A stretch of 64,000 nt of DNA from Pectinophora gossypiella (GCF_024362695.1 NC_065415.1:4133438-4197437), one strand, 5' to 3'; shown: positions 1 through 11,148, counted from the first letter of the stretch. Notes: generated by a model from the letters alone, not told the origin. A program made the numbers and translations.

Positions 1-76
1 AAACCGGACCTGTCAAATCTTCAGGTTAGGTAAGTGGACCCTGTGAAAAACGGGATAATGCTAGGGAGATGATGAT
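1..76 (+). mobile_element. SINE-D 3' end, cut by window edge
   Basis: The sequence matches the distal part of the tRNA-headed SINE-D copies at 12.2, 19.8, 22.9 and 39.4 kb, including the shared blocks GGACCTGTCAAATCTTCAGG and GGGATAATGCTAGGGAGATG. The tRNA-like head would lie left of base 1. It is non-coding. Confidence 0.85.
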
Positions 77-205
77 TGCATTTGGAAATTGTGTAAATTA
101 GTAATTTACTTTTGGGTATCTTAGGCTAGACCCGTTACACCACAAAGATCGATCGCATATCGCTCGTTTTGACCTAAATACCTCGTCCTCTCGTCCATTA
201 TAAAC

Positions 206-337
206 GGCGCTACGGTTTACCACCTATCACGTTGGTGTAACAGAAAGCTCGGTGAGGTGTGGGTACTTAGTTCATCTTGCGATGGATGTGCCTCTGCCTA
301 CTCCAATTGGGATATAGTCGTGAGCTTATGTTATGCC
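206..337 (+). mobile_element. SINE-E copy
   Basis: Shares the blocks AAGCTCGGTGAGGTGTGGGT and GGGATATAGTCGTGAGCTTA with copies at 20.4, 33.3, 40.8, 41.2 and 61.9 kb. The recurring unit of about 130 bp has no open frame and no tRNA head that I can prove. SINE is the likeliest class because copies end near the same AGCTTATGTTATG tail. Confidence 0.7.
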
Positions 338-523
338 CTTGATATACAACTACCGTAGATTGAACATTAGCGCTCAAAAAGCGGGAAAGTTACTGTTAAT
401 ATAGCGACGTTGACAGTACTTTTCCGCAGTGCGCGATTTGACGCCAACCTGGCAACATGGGGAAGTGCGTGGTAAAAAGTTGCAAAAATAGAAGCTCAAA
501 TATCATATTTCTGCTAAGTCATG

Positions 524-700
524 ACATACATACATACATACATAAACTCACGCCTATTTCCCACCGGGGTAAGCAGAGACTATAGAATTCCATTTGCTTC
601 GATCCTGACACACTTCTCTTGCTTCCTCCACATTCATCAATCGCTTCATACACGCACGCCGGTTCAGAGTAGATCGTATTAAACCTTTTCAACCTTTTCC
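524..700 (-). mobile_element. LINE-d 3' end (C-terminus of a reverse transcriptase ORF)
   Basis: Read on the minus strand, the segment encodes MKRLMNVEEAREV..DRSKW followed by a stop, then runs into a (TATG)n tail at 524-546. The same peptide and tail occur on the plus strand at 34.8-35.0 kb. A short basic/acidic C-terminus ending in a microsatellite is typical of 5'-truncated non-LTR retrotransposons. The catalytic domains are absent, so the copy is dead. The clade is not determined. Confidence 0.7.
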
Positions 701-1609
701 TTTTTTATTTCTTTTTTTTAAGTCATTACATTGTGCATATTATCATGGTATAAACATTGTAATTGTATATCAATGCTTATGCCTCGTCTTCGCTGGGCCT
801 AGTGAGTATAGTACTCCCTTTACGATGTAATTACTTACGGATGCATTGCAGCTTCAAGTCTACATCTACGTAATACAGCTTTTAGCTAAGTTGAATTTGA
901 TAAGCTGTGAGTGCACCACTTAGAGTTAGTGAATTAACTCAGAATTCCCTCTGCGAACTGTGGGTAGCCTCTTCAAGAACTAAGTTTTGGATTTATATTT
1001 TTTTCTGCTGATTGCATAATCTTTTTACCCTTCTTCGGCGAAGCAAAAAGGAGGGTTATGTGTTTAACCGCCATGTATGTATGTATATGATGTAGTATTT
1101 CTTGTATATACACGATAATTACGTTGAATTGATAAAATGACTGCTCAGACATGTTCCGGATAGATTTTATCTCCAAATCTTGCATAAAACATGTATCGGA
1201 GCTCGTTGTCTTAATAAATAAGACCCCAAAATAATATAAATGTGGGAAGAAATAACAATAAGATATTTTAAATATCGTTACTCCTTATTAAGCATTTTTA
1301 CTCCTTACATTTTAACAAAATCCTCAGACGCACCAAAGACTCCCCTTTCTTACTTTTTAAAACTGTCTTACGTTCCATTCATTATCCATCCTCCTTTCAT
1401 ACCCTAAACAATCAAATTGCCATTAACTATCCTTCCACAGTATTCTCACTTTCCTACATAAATAACATGTGTGTCATTCGTGTGACAGAGTGATTTATTC
1501 ACACTCTTTCTATTAAGTATTTAAATATTTATGATCAGAGGCAGAATGAGATGTTCATAATAAACTATCTTTAATAAATGATTTCAGATCAATTACTTAT
1601 TATACTAAC
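701..1609. other. Unassigned AT-rich DNA
   Basis: No repeat family I can name, no coding frame above background, no RNA gene. The only open frame (973-1185, minus) is short and of low-complexity composition. Confidence 0.5.
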
Positions 1610-1825
1610 GGCCTCTGTGGTCCAGTGGTTGAGCGTTGCGCTCACGACCCGCAGGTCCCGGGTTCGAATCCCGGTGGGGACATATCAGAAAAATCACTTT
1701 GTGATCCCTGGTTTTCCCCGAATGGCAAGGCAAAGGGAACTATGCCCATACAGCCATGTCTTATGTTTTTTTCGTCGTGTTGAAAAAAAGTTACCATAGC
1801 CTCGTAACGCCGAAGCATAATTACG
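1610..1825 (+). mobile_element. SINE-B-type element with a variant body
   Basis: A tRNA-like head starts at 1611, with A-box-like TGGTCCAGTGGTTGAGCG and B-box GGGTTCGAATCCC. The acceptor ends do not pair, so it is not a tRNA gene. After the shared sequence ATCACTTTGTGATCC the body departs from the usual SINE-B form and continues as a CCCCGAATGGCAAGGCAAAG segment to about 1825. It is non-coding. Confidence 0.75.
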
Positions 1826-3597
1826 ATTTCGAAGTAATAAACGACGGTGGTACCTTGAAAAGGACCAAATTTTTGTAGTCGTAAAGGCCGAGCACTTCAA
1901 GTACAAATTTTAAAGTGTTAGAGTTATCCGATCGGGTTCAAATTAAGTGGAGGCCTATGTAAGGATGAATAGAAGACATTTTTGAAAAAAGTAGGTTTTT
2001 TTTTTAGTTCTTCCAGAAGGACTCCCGGTTTAAGTCACTACTTTTAGTAAAATCTAAAAATATTATTATTATAAAGGGTTATGTATTTTTTCATTAACAT
2101 ACATACCTATTTGTACATCATAAATATGTGTATATACTTACATATTTAAATATAAAATAAGTAACGAGTTTTAGTTTTTATGATGTAGTTTGTGATTAGT
2201 CCCTCTGGAAGTACATTAGGTTTTTATTATTAGGAAAGAAATTAATTCATGGTGTCAGTTTTGATCATCATTAGAAGGAAAAAGGAAATAAAATGAAGAC
2301 GGTAGTTTTTTTTAATAATAAGATCACGTAAGCAAGTCAGTCTATATCGGTATGATTTAATCACATATAACAATTTAAAAAAGTATTTGAAAAATATCCG
2401 GACATGACACCTAAAGTCCCTTGCAAAGGACTAAAAAAGTTTGCTTTCATATTGCTAACGATATCGAAACGAAATTGATAAAATAACTATGTCATGTTGT
2501 TGATTATTATATTACCTGCGATTTCTGAAAATAATGTGTATGAAAAACTACGAAATTCGATTATTAACTTGATTTTTTTTTTACCTCATCGCCGTGTGCG
2601 CACCATCTTTACCAATAAAATGACAAATTACGACAAGTTATACATACTTCTTTTTTATTAAAGCCACCTATTCACGAAATTGAATGAACTAGTTCATAGA
2701 CAAAATATTTTTTTTCTCACTCGGCGCAAAGGTTTGAATTAAATTGTCAGGCAAAGTTTTGGTACTTTTAAAAGTACTTTCGTTGATTATTAGAACAAAC
2801 TATTTCAAAACCTTCGGCCTTTATGACTACAATTATTTGGTCCTTCTCAGAGGACCCCAGGGCTTACGAGGGTATAGCATAAAATGATTAAGAGAATAGC
2901 TTCATATAATCCAATAATTTTAAATTGTCCCGTAATTTTCGCAGTATTTAAACTACTTATCAACTTTAGATATTATAAAGTTTCTCCAGTACCATAAATT
3001 ATTTCCTAAAGTATTTTTGCCCCGACCCGGTGAGTGTGAAATTAATGGCTGTTTCCAGCTATAACACTTGCTATTGAAATGAATTGCTTACCGAACACTT
3101 TGTTAGTTCTTAGAAACTTGTACAAACAAAAAAGCTGAGTAGGTATGTCTTACGAAACTGGTTTAATCCGCACAAATTCTTCACGTGCCATTTTCTGAAA
3201 AGGGAAAAGTCAACATGCACAAAACTTTTGAAGCTTTTCAAAAAAGGGAATAATTGAAAATGGAAATTACAATCGCTTTTCCTGTACAAAAGGTAAAAAT
3301 CTTTATTCAAAAATGTATAAATAGAATTGTGATTGTTACCAAACAATCGGAACAATTTAATTAAAGAAATATCTTATTTCGAGATGAGGTTCATTTTAAA
3401 TTAAGCACTAAGTATAAAACAACACATATTTTTTATAAGAAGCTCTGACAATGCTATATTAATTCTAGCTTAAGTACTTTTAAAATGTATTTCTTGTTAC
3501 ACCATCCCGCGTCCAAGTTTAGTAAATGATTTTTTCCCTGGTAGTGGTTGCCTGGAAGAGATTTCTCTAGAGCAATAATGGCCGCCAAACTGTACTG
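1826..3597. other. Unassigned AT-rich DNA with one inverted pair
   Basis: I see no gene. A stretch of about 36 bases at 1858-1893 (GGACCAAATTTTTGTAGTCG) recurs inverted at 2814-2850, so fragments of one unnamed repeat lie here in opposite orientations. The open frame at 3110-3355 (minus) has no recognisable domain. Confidence 0.5.
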
Positions 3598-3599
3598 TA

Positions 3600-4122
3600 T
3601 TCATTTATTTATTTGTACACAATAAAACAGACACAAGAAACATACAAAGAAAACAGATAGTACAGGCAAGCTTATCTCTAAACAAAGAGATTTCTTCCAG
3701 CTGACCCGTAGGTCAGCTGTCACGTATGACAAGAGAGACTTTCAACGTATAATATTATATAGATAGACATACATACGCGTACAAATTATTTAGAAATTAC
3801 TTACTAATACAAAACAACATATTAACCTAAACCTACAAACCACATTTAAATAAATTATATATTATATAATATATATTTCATAAATATAATATAAACATAT
3901 TATATACTTTCTATATTGGTTTATAAATATACACACTATATACAATATATATACCTAAATAAATAAGTAAATGCATACAAATACGGCTAATTCAACTCAA
4001 GCAAGACTCAGATAATAATCCTTCAAGTTCCTTTTAAAACTACCCACCGTGTCACATTCCCGAGTGACCCTGGGTAGCCCGTTCCACAGTTTGACGGCCT
4101 GCACGGTAAAAGAGTCACCGTA
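3600..4122 (-). mobile_element. LINE-k: CR1/L2-like C-terminus and 3' UTR
   Basis: Minus-strand translation near 4110-4000 gives AVKLWNGLPRVTRE..TVGSFKRNLKDYYL then a stop. This matches the W-N-x-L-P ... F-K-x-x-L-K ending of CR1/L2-type LINE reverse transcriptases. An AT-rich 3' UTR of about 400 bp follows, ending in AATAAA-like repeats near 3600. Only the last 40 or so codons remain, with no RT or endonuclease motif. Clade placement is by the C-terminal pattern only. Confidence 0.7.
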
Positions 4123-4178
4123 CATTCATGTGTTATGTCTGATTGTTAAAATTAAGTTCTGTGCAATAAAGTGTAATC

Positions 4179-4262
4179 CATGAAATTAGAAGGTTAAACG
4201 AAGGCAAATCTGTACAGCTCCATCTATATATTGTTGAGGAACCTAGCCTAGAAAGTCCCTCG
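4179..4262 (-). mobile_element. MITE-3 terminal fragment
   Basis: Matches one terminus of MITE-3 as seen at 46.9-47.0 kb: TGAAATTAGAAGGTTAAACG, then CTGTACAGCTCCATCTATAT, then a diverged GGAACCTAGCCTAGAAAGTC inverted-repeat end. Confidence 0.75.
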
Positions 4263-4269
4263 TTGCATT

Positions 4270-4353
4270 TGAGTAAAAAACTATAGGTTATTGTATTTTA
4301 GCCTCTGTTATTGCACAGCAAAATACAATAAATTGTATTTAGTTTTTTACTTG
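4270..4353. repeat. AT-rich hairpin
   Basis: GTAAAAAACTA...ATTGTATTTT at 4273-4302 is answered by its complement at 4320-4352 with a loop of about 18 nt. It could be a small foldback element or a chance palindrome in AT-rich DNA. Confidence 0.5.
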
Positions 4354-4690
4354 TTTATTATAGTCTCCATACCTTTCGGGCCTGTGCTCAGCAGTGGCGT
4401 AATATATTCTAGGACTTCTGCTTTATTTAAGGTAGCTTGAAGATCCGTGGATCAAAGCATTACTATTTCAGTAGTTATTATTTAAAAGAATAACTGTATG
4501 ACACATGTCTTGTGTAAGCTTGAAAGCGAAAATAGGGTGACTGTGTATCAAAAGAGGTACGTTTAATAGGAAGGCTTTTGTGGGCGTTAAGAGGGGCACG
4601 CAAAAATAGCGCATGCGACGCGGAATATGGGGCACCACTCGCCTGAGGTGAGAATTTAGGGTGACCATCGGGATTGTCTATTCAAAAAAT

Positions 4691-4920
4691 TCTAAATTCA
4701 AATTTAAAAATATCTCTATTCAGTAGGACTGTTTCGACATATAAATAATAATAAAATAATAATAATAATATTTATTCAGAAAAAAAGGTACAATTTTTTA
4801 CATAAGCAGCATTACATTTTAAGTGTATGTTTATAATTTTTACTGAGTTTACGTTTTTCACAGACAATATCTACAAACTAACACATACTCACACACTAGG
4901 CAAAGCCTGTATCGTAAGAA
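4691..4920 (-). mobile_element. LINE 3' tail fragments
   Basis: 4691-4728 reads AATTCAAATTTAAAAATATC then TATTCAGTAGG, the 3' end of LINE-r in reverse. From about 4770 a second tail-like AT-rich segment begins with TATTTATTCAG. No coding remains. Confidence 0.5.
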
Positions 4921-5160
4921 TCATGCTCATTACGTTCATTAACAACAGTAAGTACTATCTAAGTCTCCGTTCAGGACAAAATATGGAGAATTACTGATAA
5001 CGTTAAAACTAAATTGAAATGATCAAAATATAATTAAAATAGGTAACAAAGGATAAAATACACTCTGTAAGACTCCACTTACAACGAAACTAAGGGTGAC
5101 GTAGGTACTTACTAGAAATGTTGAAAAAAAATTAAATGTAAAAAAAAATCATACAATATT

Positions 5161-5247
5161 CTTCTTTTGTGTGGGTTGTGAGGTGGATTACCAACCCCAT
5201 TAACCCTGGTGTCAGGGTTATTATTGAGCCACCATAGGCCCCTGAGC
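5161..5247 (-). mobile_element. SINE-B 3' fragment with target-site duplication
   Basis: Reverse complement of the SINE-B tail (GTGTGGGTTGTGAGGTGG, CCCTGGTGTCAGGGTTATTA). It is bracketed by the direct repeat CATACAATATT at 5150-5160 and 5248-5258, so this 5'-truncated copy inserted as such. Confidence 0.9.
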
Positions 5248-5564
5248 CATACAATATTACAAGATTAATATAAATAAAATAAACATTGTAATATGTAATA
5301 CATCGTGTGGTTGCCCTACTCACAAGATGCAAAGCTTTTGTGTCCGTTCCCTGTCGAGGCTATTGTTCAGCCGGACCCACTCCCTTACCCTCACAGAAGC
5401 CAGGAACTTTGTGAACACTTGCCTACGCTTTATTAATCTAGCCTCCTGGCGTTAAAGTGGGCGAGTCTGAGCTTTCTAAGTATTACCTTTTGACGTGACT
5501 TTTATTGCATTTTTCCACATACGATATCGTACGCGTAAACGTTGTTTATCAGTGTAAGTACTTA

Positions 5565-5880
5565 ACGGCCTCTGTGGTTCAGTGGTTGAGCGTTGGGCTC
5601 ACAATCCGGAGGTTCCGGGTTCGAATCCCGGTTTGTGAACCCTAGTTTGGTTAGGGCATTACAGGCTGATCACTTGATTGTCCAAAAAGTAAAATGATCC
5701 GTGCTTCGGAAGGCACGTTAAGCCGTTGGTTAAGCCGTTGGTCCCGGGTACTACTTACTGATGTAAGTAGTCCTTACATGAGCCATGTCAAGGGCCTTTA
5801 GCGGCTCAATAATAACCCTGACACCAGGGTTGAGGGGTTGGTATTCCACTTCACAACCCACACGATAGAAGAAGATCATC
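5565..5880 (+). mobile_element. SINE-B, complete copy with 16-bp TSD
   Basis: A tRNA-like head (A box TGGTTCAGTGGTTGAGCG; B box GGGTTCGAATCCC) is followed by the core CGTGCTTCGGAAGGCACGTT and the CCCTGACACCAGGGTTGA tail, ending CACACGATAGAAGAAG. The direct repeat GTTTATCAGTGTAAGT flanks it at 5544-5559 and 5881-5896. It would be transcribed by RNA polymerase III and mobilised by a partner LINE (family knowledge). Confidence 0.95.
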
Positions 5881-5924
5881 GTTTATCAGTGTAAGTCTTT
5901 TAAGTTCGTCTCTTATTTGCATTG

Positions 5925-6012
5925 CGCACTTACTTTTATATGCGCAAATGTCAAATTACAATATTGCTTTTTTAGATGAAATCCTTCGATGTGGCCTTTT
6001 AACTCCTACTTT
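5925..6012 (+). repeat. Repeat-8 copy
   Basis: ATATGCGCAAATGTCAAATT followed by TTTTTTAGATGAAATCCTTC. Related sequence occurs at 9.78, 10.1, 27.7, 28.1, 39.06 and 43.8 kb. The class is unknown. Confidence 0.6.
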
Positions 6013-6071
6013 CATATGTATACTACTAATAAAGATTCAACTCGCCATTTAGATTGGTAAGTAAGTAAGTC

Positions 6072-6215
6072 CAGTCATGAGCAATATTATGTACCCACTT
6101 TAGGACTCTGTCGCACTAACATATTTGACATTTAGTGAGACTTACGGTTCAATATGTCAAAAAAGTTAATGTGACATGGTACCAAAGTGTATACATATTA
6201 ATGCTCGTTACCGTA
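6072..6215. mobile_element. MITE-1 copy
   Basis: Begins CAGTCATGAGCAATATTATG and ends ATTAATGCTCGTTACCGTA. The ends are imperfect inverted repeats. The interior block AAAAAAGTTAATGTGACATG is common to all copies. Length about 145 bp with a TA target seen at nested sites, as in Tc1/mariner-type MITEs. Confidence 0.9.
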
Positions 6216-6510
6216 CTACTACTTAGCCAAACCATAGGTAGGGTTGAGGGCTCTCAATTTATTTGTAACTGAAATAATTGCGTTCTTACCTTTTACCTGG
6301 CGGCGGCGTCTGGTTTCGCTAACGTTGGGTACAAAACCGTAATTTTCTTTCGCTTGGATTATCGTCAAATAAAATTTAATGAAACTGAGTCTCGAAATAG
6401 CTTCTAGTTAATCCATACTTTAACAGCCGCCGTGGTTAAGGGTTGAAATCACAGATTACCTCCAGTAGACACCGTAATATACTTATAGGTAATGATAGTA
6501 GATCAAAAAT

Positions 6511-6712
6511 ACAGGGAGTTAGTGAAATCGTAACGAATACTAAGGGAGGTGATTCATCCCATGATTCTAAGTTAATATCAAGTGGAATTTTTCGTCGCAA
6601 ATACAGAAAAACACGTACTTTTTGTGTTTTTTAAATTATTTTCAGTTCTATACTTTTGCGATGGAAAATGCCACTTGATATTAACTCAGAATAATGAGCT
6701 GTCTTACGATGT
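6511..6712. mobile_element. MITE-2, foldback copy 1
   Basis: The left arm has ACAGGGAGTTAGTGAAATCG and the sequence ATATCAAGTGGAATTTTTCG. The right arm repeats them inverted (CCACTTGATATTAACTCAGA). The copy nearly folds on itself. Short open frames inside it are accidental. Confidence 0.85.
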
Positions 6713-6728
6713 ACATACAAGTAGATAA

Positions 6729-6953
6729 GATGTTGGTGACATCTTAAAAAAATACTGAGGGGAATGATTCTGACCATGAGTCTGAGTTGACATCAAGTGG
6801 ATTTTCCTGTTGCAAAATCCATGAAAATTTTAGTATTTTTTCAAATTATTTTATGTTCCATACTTTTGGATAATTCCACTTAATATCAACTCAGAATCAT
6901 GGCCTGAATCATTCCTGAATGTGTTCGATACGACGTCACTAACACCCTGTATA
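6729..6953. mobile_element. MITE-2, foldback copy 2
   Basis: A second copy lies directly after the first. It starts TGTTGGTGACATC and ends CGTCACTAACACCCTGTATA, the intact terminus of the family. Two complete palindromic units in a row suggest insertion beside an earlier copy. Confidence 0.85.
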
Positions 6954-7010
6954 AAATGCAGCCTAGCGACATAGTATTCAACTTTTTTACGAGGTTTAAG
7001 TATTTTTAAC

Positions 7011-7330
7011 AGCCTCCGTGGTATAATGGTTAAAGCGATGAGCTCACGATCTGGAGGTTCGGGTTCAATTACCGATGGGGTTAATGTCGAAATCACTTTG
7101 TGAGACTGTCATTAGTTTGGTTGACTAGGACATTGTAGGCTGAATTACCTGATTGTCCGGAAAAGTAAGATGATTCGGTGTTCGGACGGCATCTTAAGCT
7201 GCTGGTTTCGGCTACTAGCCGTAAAAACACCACACCCAACCCGTACTGAACCAGTAGCGTGGTTGAGTATGCATACCACTTCCGGTTGATAGAGGAGAGG
7301 CCTGTGGGACGAACAGGGTTTATGTTTATG
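7011..7330 (+). mobile_element. SINE-A, old diverged copy
   Basis: The tRNA-like head AGCCTCCGTGGTATAATGG is followed by the core GATTGTCCGGAAAAGTAAGA and a decayed distal part lacking the usual CCCAGCAGTGGGACG block. Confidence 0.85.
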
Positions 7331-7449
7331 TAAATGTTGGTCATAAAACGATCTGATTGGCCATTTCACAATAAAATGCTCTGATGTCATTGAAGAGTTG
7401 TTTTTATATTAGGGTAGATACCTACGTAGTATCCAATACAAGTTAATTT

Positions 7450-7690
7450 GAAAACGAATGATTAACCCGGGCGAATAAAATAGGCATCTCGCTGGTATGC
7501 AATCCGTTTGACGTGCTGTGAAACGTAACTCTGTCGGGTTATTGGCCGATGTAAAATTTTTAGACGGTTGTTTTGGATTTCTGCTTAAAATTGACGTGTG
7601 TTCCATAAATTTTATGCCTATCGATTACCCGTCCCTTTTTTTTTCAGCGGATAAGAAAATTACAGGTATAACTTAAAATAAAATTAGATG
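7450..7690. mobile_element. MITE-4, partial copy
   Basis: Matches the complete copies at 8.1 and 21.2 kb: CGGGCGAATAAAATAGGCAT in the middle, then the terminus GGATAAGAAAATTACAGGTA and TTAAAATAAAATTAGATG. The left terminus is missing. Confidence 0.8.
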
Positions 7691-8082
7691 GCGTCTGTAG
7701 GAATTAGAACCAATGTATTTTTAATATGTTTTAAGTGCAATAAAGAGTTTTTATATTGTATGTGTAGTAAATCGTTGGCCGCCAGTTTAGTGGTGTCTAC
7801 CTACTGGGGTAATCTGGGAATGGAATAAAAGTCCTTGGTAGATAAAACATTCAGCAGTTTCCGCTCTCGCTATAATGTTAGAAATTTAATGAAATTTTAA
7901 TCAGATCTCTTCTTCGCGATAATGAAATGCAGTGCAAGAGAGTTTGTACCTACTGCCGAAGTATTGAAAAGAACGTTTTAAGGAAGTTTAGTGTTCTAAG
8001 AGTTTTGATGTCTAATTTAGACTTAATGTAAATTAGAAGTGTAAAAAGCGAGACACAAGGAATCAGGGCCATTCCTGCAGGC
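7691..8082. other. Unassigned DNA between two MITE-4 copies
   Basis: No gene, RNA or named repeat is recognisable. Confidence 0.5.
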
Positions 8083-8375
8083 ATCTAATTTTATTTTAAG
8101 TTATACCGGTCATTTTCTTATTCGCCGAAAAGGAAAGGGACGGATGATTGACAACTGTAAATTTTAAAATGAAAAAATAACCTGGGCGAATAAAATAGGC
8201 ATCTCGCTCATATTATGCAATCGATTGACGTGGCCAATATAAAATTTTGGGAGGGCTTTTAAAATTTCTGCCTAAAAGTTGAAGTGTGTTCCATAAATTT
8301 TATGCTTGTCGATTACTTGTCCCTTTTCTTTTCGGCGGATAAGAAAATGACAGGTATAACTTAAAATAAACTTAA
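8083..8375. mobile_element. MITE-4, complete copy
   Basis: The terminal inverted repeats are CATCTAATTTTATTTTAAGT...CATTTTCTTATTCGCCG and its complement at 8320-8375. The interior includes ATAAAATAGGCATCTCGCTC. About 290 bp with no coding capacity. Confidence 0.9.
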
Positions 8376-8439
8376 ATTGTGTGTACTTAATGGAATCAAC
8401 ACCACAATCCGCGCTATCCCCCTTATTCCTTTATCAGCT

Positions 8440-8878
8440 TAACATAGAATAAGGAATAATACTACGTATATAACGGCAACTCTCCGCTCCCCACCAGCGG
8501 CTGAGCTAGGTTTACCTCATTCCCCTCGGTCTTACTTTAGTCTTCAATCGTATGGCGTCAGATGTCACACTCACAGGTGCACGTGTACGATAACGTCAAT
8601 GTGTAGTATCCGTGTAAAACGAGGTGTTTTGTATGAAATGTCCCCGAAGGGGGTGAGGTAAGCGCCCGTTAATTGGTACGGGGCGGAGAGTTACCGTTCT
8701 ATAAGTACAGTCATGAGCAATATAATGTACCTACTTTAGGACTCTGTCGCACTAACATAATGGACATTTAGTGAGACTTACAGTTCAATGTCAAAAAAGT
8801 TAATGTGACATAGTACTAAAGTGTATACATATTAATGCTCGTGACCGTACGTAGTATTATTCTTTATTCAATGATGAT
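8440..8878. mobile_element. MITE-5 interrupted by MITE-1
   Basis: The left end GAATAAGGAATAATACTACG...GGCAACTCTCCGCTCCCC (8446-8492) is matched by the complement at 8680-8699 plus 8855-8875. The right inverted repeat is therefore split by a MITE-1 insertion. With MITE-1 removed the inverted repeats are about 50 bp long. The element is GC-richer than its surroundings. Confidence 0.8.
8708..8849. mobile_element. MITE-1 nested in MITE-5
   Basis: A complete MITE-1 with TACAGTCATGAGC and CGTGACCGTA ends, inserted at a TA inside the right terminal repeat of MITE-5. This orders the two families in time. Confidence 0.9.
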
Positions 8879-9769
8879 GTACAAAATTGAAGATACAATC
8901 GTATTAAATAGTAACTAATATGATATCTATTAACTTGCCTTTAATATTAACTACTTATCTCGTTAGTTTATTTTGGTCCCAGTGGGGATAAATATTAAGT
9001 AGGTATAAGCAAAGCCCTAAACTTGATAATTTTCAATTTAAAATAAGAACATAGATAGGCTAGGTATCAAAAACATTAAAGACGTCTCTAAAGTAAAATA
9101 TATTCTGTGGTATTTATTATAACTACAAAATGCCTTGGGCATTCAAAATAAGAACGAGTATAATATTATTCTATTTATTAAAGAACGTTGTCATTCCTAC
9201 GCTCACGAAATTTATTTGTTCCGACTAATTCTGATTTAAAAAGATATCATTCGTTTGTATTCGGAAAAACGATGATTGCCTAAATAGGTACATTAAAAAA
9301 TAGATGGTGAATTTGGTAAAGTATATTTAGATGATGATAAATGATTTTGCATGTCACAATAATGTGACTGAGACTGCTGTACTATTTACCTATAACAACA
9401 AAAACAACTGTAATATTGTTATTTTCTTATCAAATGAGTTATCATTACCATTACAATCACCTGATGCAGTTCAATAGAATTCTTTATCAAATTTTTATGC
9501 AAGTTGCCGTTCTAGCTATGTGAAAACCCCATAGTAAAGAAAGCTATACTAATACAAATTCTATCGGTCAGTTGAGTATTGAACGCGTGCCGGAAGGTCA
9601 GGCAGCTAATGAAATCTAAGACCTTGAGGGAACGAGCGATCGCCGAACTCACGCGTGGATTATAGACATTATATTTTAATTTACTGAAGAGCCCAAAATA
9701 ATTTCTTGTTTTAATTTCATTTGCCTAGTGTTATCCCATTATTCACGGAGTCCACTTACCTAACCTGAA
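8879..9769. other. Unassigned AT-rich DNA
   Basis: No gene, RNA, named repeat or notable tandem structure seen. Confidence 0.5.
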
Positions 9770-9945
9770 GCAATTCATCTAAAAAGCAATATTGCTTTTA
9801 GACTTTGTTAGTGTTGCGCACTTACTTTCATGCCCACTTATAATTATACCGGGTGAGAGCCTTCAGGGCTCCTAATTTGTCCGGCCAAGTAGTTAATGCC
9901 ATCTGCGGCAAATCTACGATACTAAAGTCACGTCAAAAAAAGAAT
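9770..9945 (+). mobile_element. Repeat-8 fragment followed by retroposon-G 3' end
   Basis: 9770-9840 is repeat-8 in reverse (GCAATTCATCTAAAAAGC). 9848-9940 is the 3' end of retroposon-G in plus orientation (AGTAGTTAATGCCATCTGCG, AAAGTCACGTCAAAAAAAG), ending in its short A-run. Confidence 0.7.
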
Positions 9946-10024
9946 ACTTACTAATGTCAAATTGCAATATTCCTTTAATAATTATAATAAAACGTTTATT
10001 GCGTTTGTTGTTCACGTTTGTCAT

Positions 10025-10105
10025 TTATTGTTGTTGCTTACGGTTGTTCGTTTATTGTTGTTGTTTACGATTGTTCGTTTATTGTTGTTGTTTACGGTTG
10101 TTCGT
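10025..10105 (+). repeat. 27-bp tandem repeat, three copies
   Basis: Three head-to-tail units of TTATTGTTGTTG(C/T)TTACG(G/A)TTGTTCGT. 27 bp is a multiple of three, so an open frame runs across it, but no coding signal supports translation. A repeat-8 segment (TTTTTTAGATGAATTGCTTC) follows immediately. Confidence 0.9.
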
Positions 10106-10397
10106 TTTTTAGATGAATTGCTTCGATATGGCCTTTTTAATCCTCCTGGACTTTTACAAATCTAAAAAGCGACTGCCTGTCTGTATGTGTGAATTTTTTG
10201 ATTTAGGTAAGAAAGTATTTATATTAATTTCTAAAACTTGCAGACTGCTGGACTGGGAGCGAACAAAAACAGCGCGATCTGCTGCTTATTTTCCAGGGCA
10301 AGTCATAAAAAAATTGTCTTATAACATAATGGACCATTAAGCATATGAGCGACGGCTTGAAAGTTCTTGTACTCACTTATTTATATTGTGACTGTAC

Positions 10398-10720
10398 TGG
10401 TACAGTTTTGCTCATGACTGTACCAGTACAGTCATGAGCAAAACCATGTTTTCTTTTTACCTTTGATGGGTTTGCTCTAGGTCCCAGACTTGCCCGAAGG
10501 CATTGACGAGGCCTGAATGAAACGAGTTCGCCCAGAAGGTGGTTCACTCTGGCCTTGAAAGCACCCGCGTTGTATGCATTCGGAAATACAGAAAACGGCA
10601 GAGAATTCCACTCCTTCCCAATTCAGAACCCTGTCGCATTAACATATTTAGCATTTAAAGACTTGCAGATATTTTTTCAAAAAAGTTAATGTGATATGGT
10701 ACGGTGTACAGCTGTGAACA
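10398..10720. mobile_element. Broken MITE-1 containing a LINE C-terminus
   Basis: The left MITE-1 end is duplicated as a palindrome (18-bp arms GTTTTGCTCATGACTGTA and complement, 10412-10453). The right part resumes at about 10625 with CCCTGTCGCATTAACATATT. Between them on the minus strand lies EEWNSLPFSVFP.AYNAGAFKARVNHLL, a LINE C-terminal ending (10445-10624). Confidence 0.75.
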
Positions 10721-11010
10721 CACCGTATCCGTTAAAGGTAAATGAAACTTTTCGAAGTATCTAATAATCTCCCCTTTCACCTTCAATCTAAAGTTTCCTC
10801 ACAACATTTTCCTTCACCAGTCCGTGTAATTTGTAAGGTTATTTTGTAGCCACACGTATTTTTCACCTATAAATCAATTCCAATTTATTCGGGCTGTTGC
10901 GTATATTTTCATAGAAATCTACTCTAGTCAGGAAACGCGGGTTGATTTATATGAGCATGTGAATACTCTTGGAAAAAAAAAATTAGAGCCATGCCTACAT
11001 GACATCTATA

Positions 11011-11148
11011 CATAAATTCACGCCCGTAATCCCTAATAGAGTGGGCAGAGCTACAAGTGTGGAAAGACAACTTGCAGCCACATTTGGTACGAAGTCCTAA
11101 GATGGATATGGTGACTGGTGATCACCCCAGCTACATCATGTTAGCAAG
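11011..11148 (+). mobile_element. SINE-F copy
   Basis: Blocks AAATTCACGCCCGTAATCCC and ACTTGCAGCCAC...CCTAAGATGGATATG recur at 26.45 kb and, in part, at 49.6 kb. Non-coding. An oppositely oriented head-like piece sits at 11413-11465. Confidence 0.65.
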
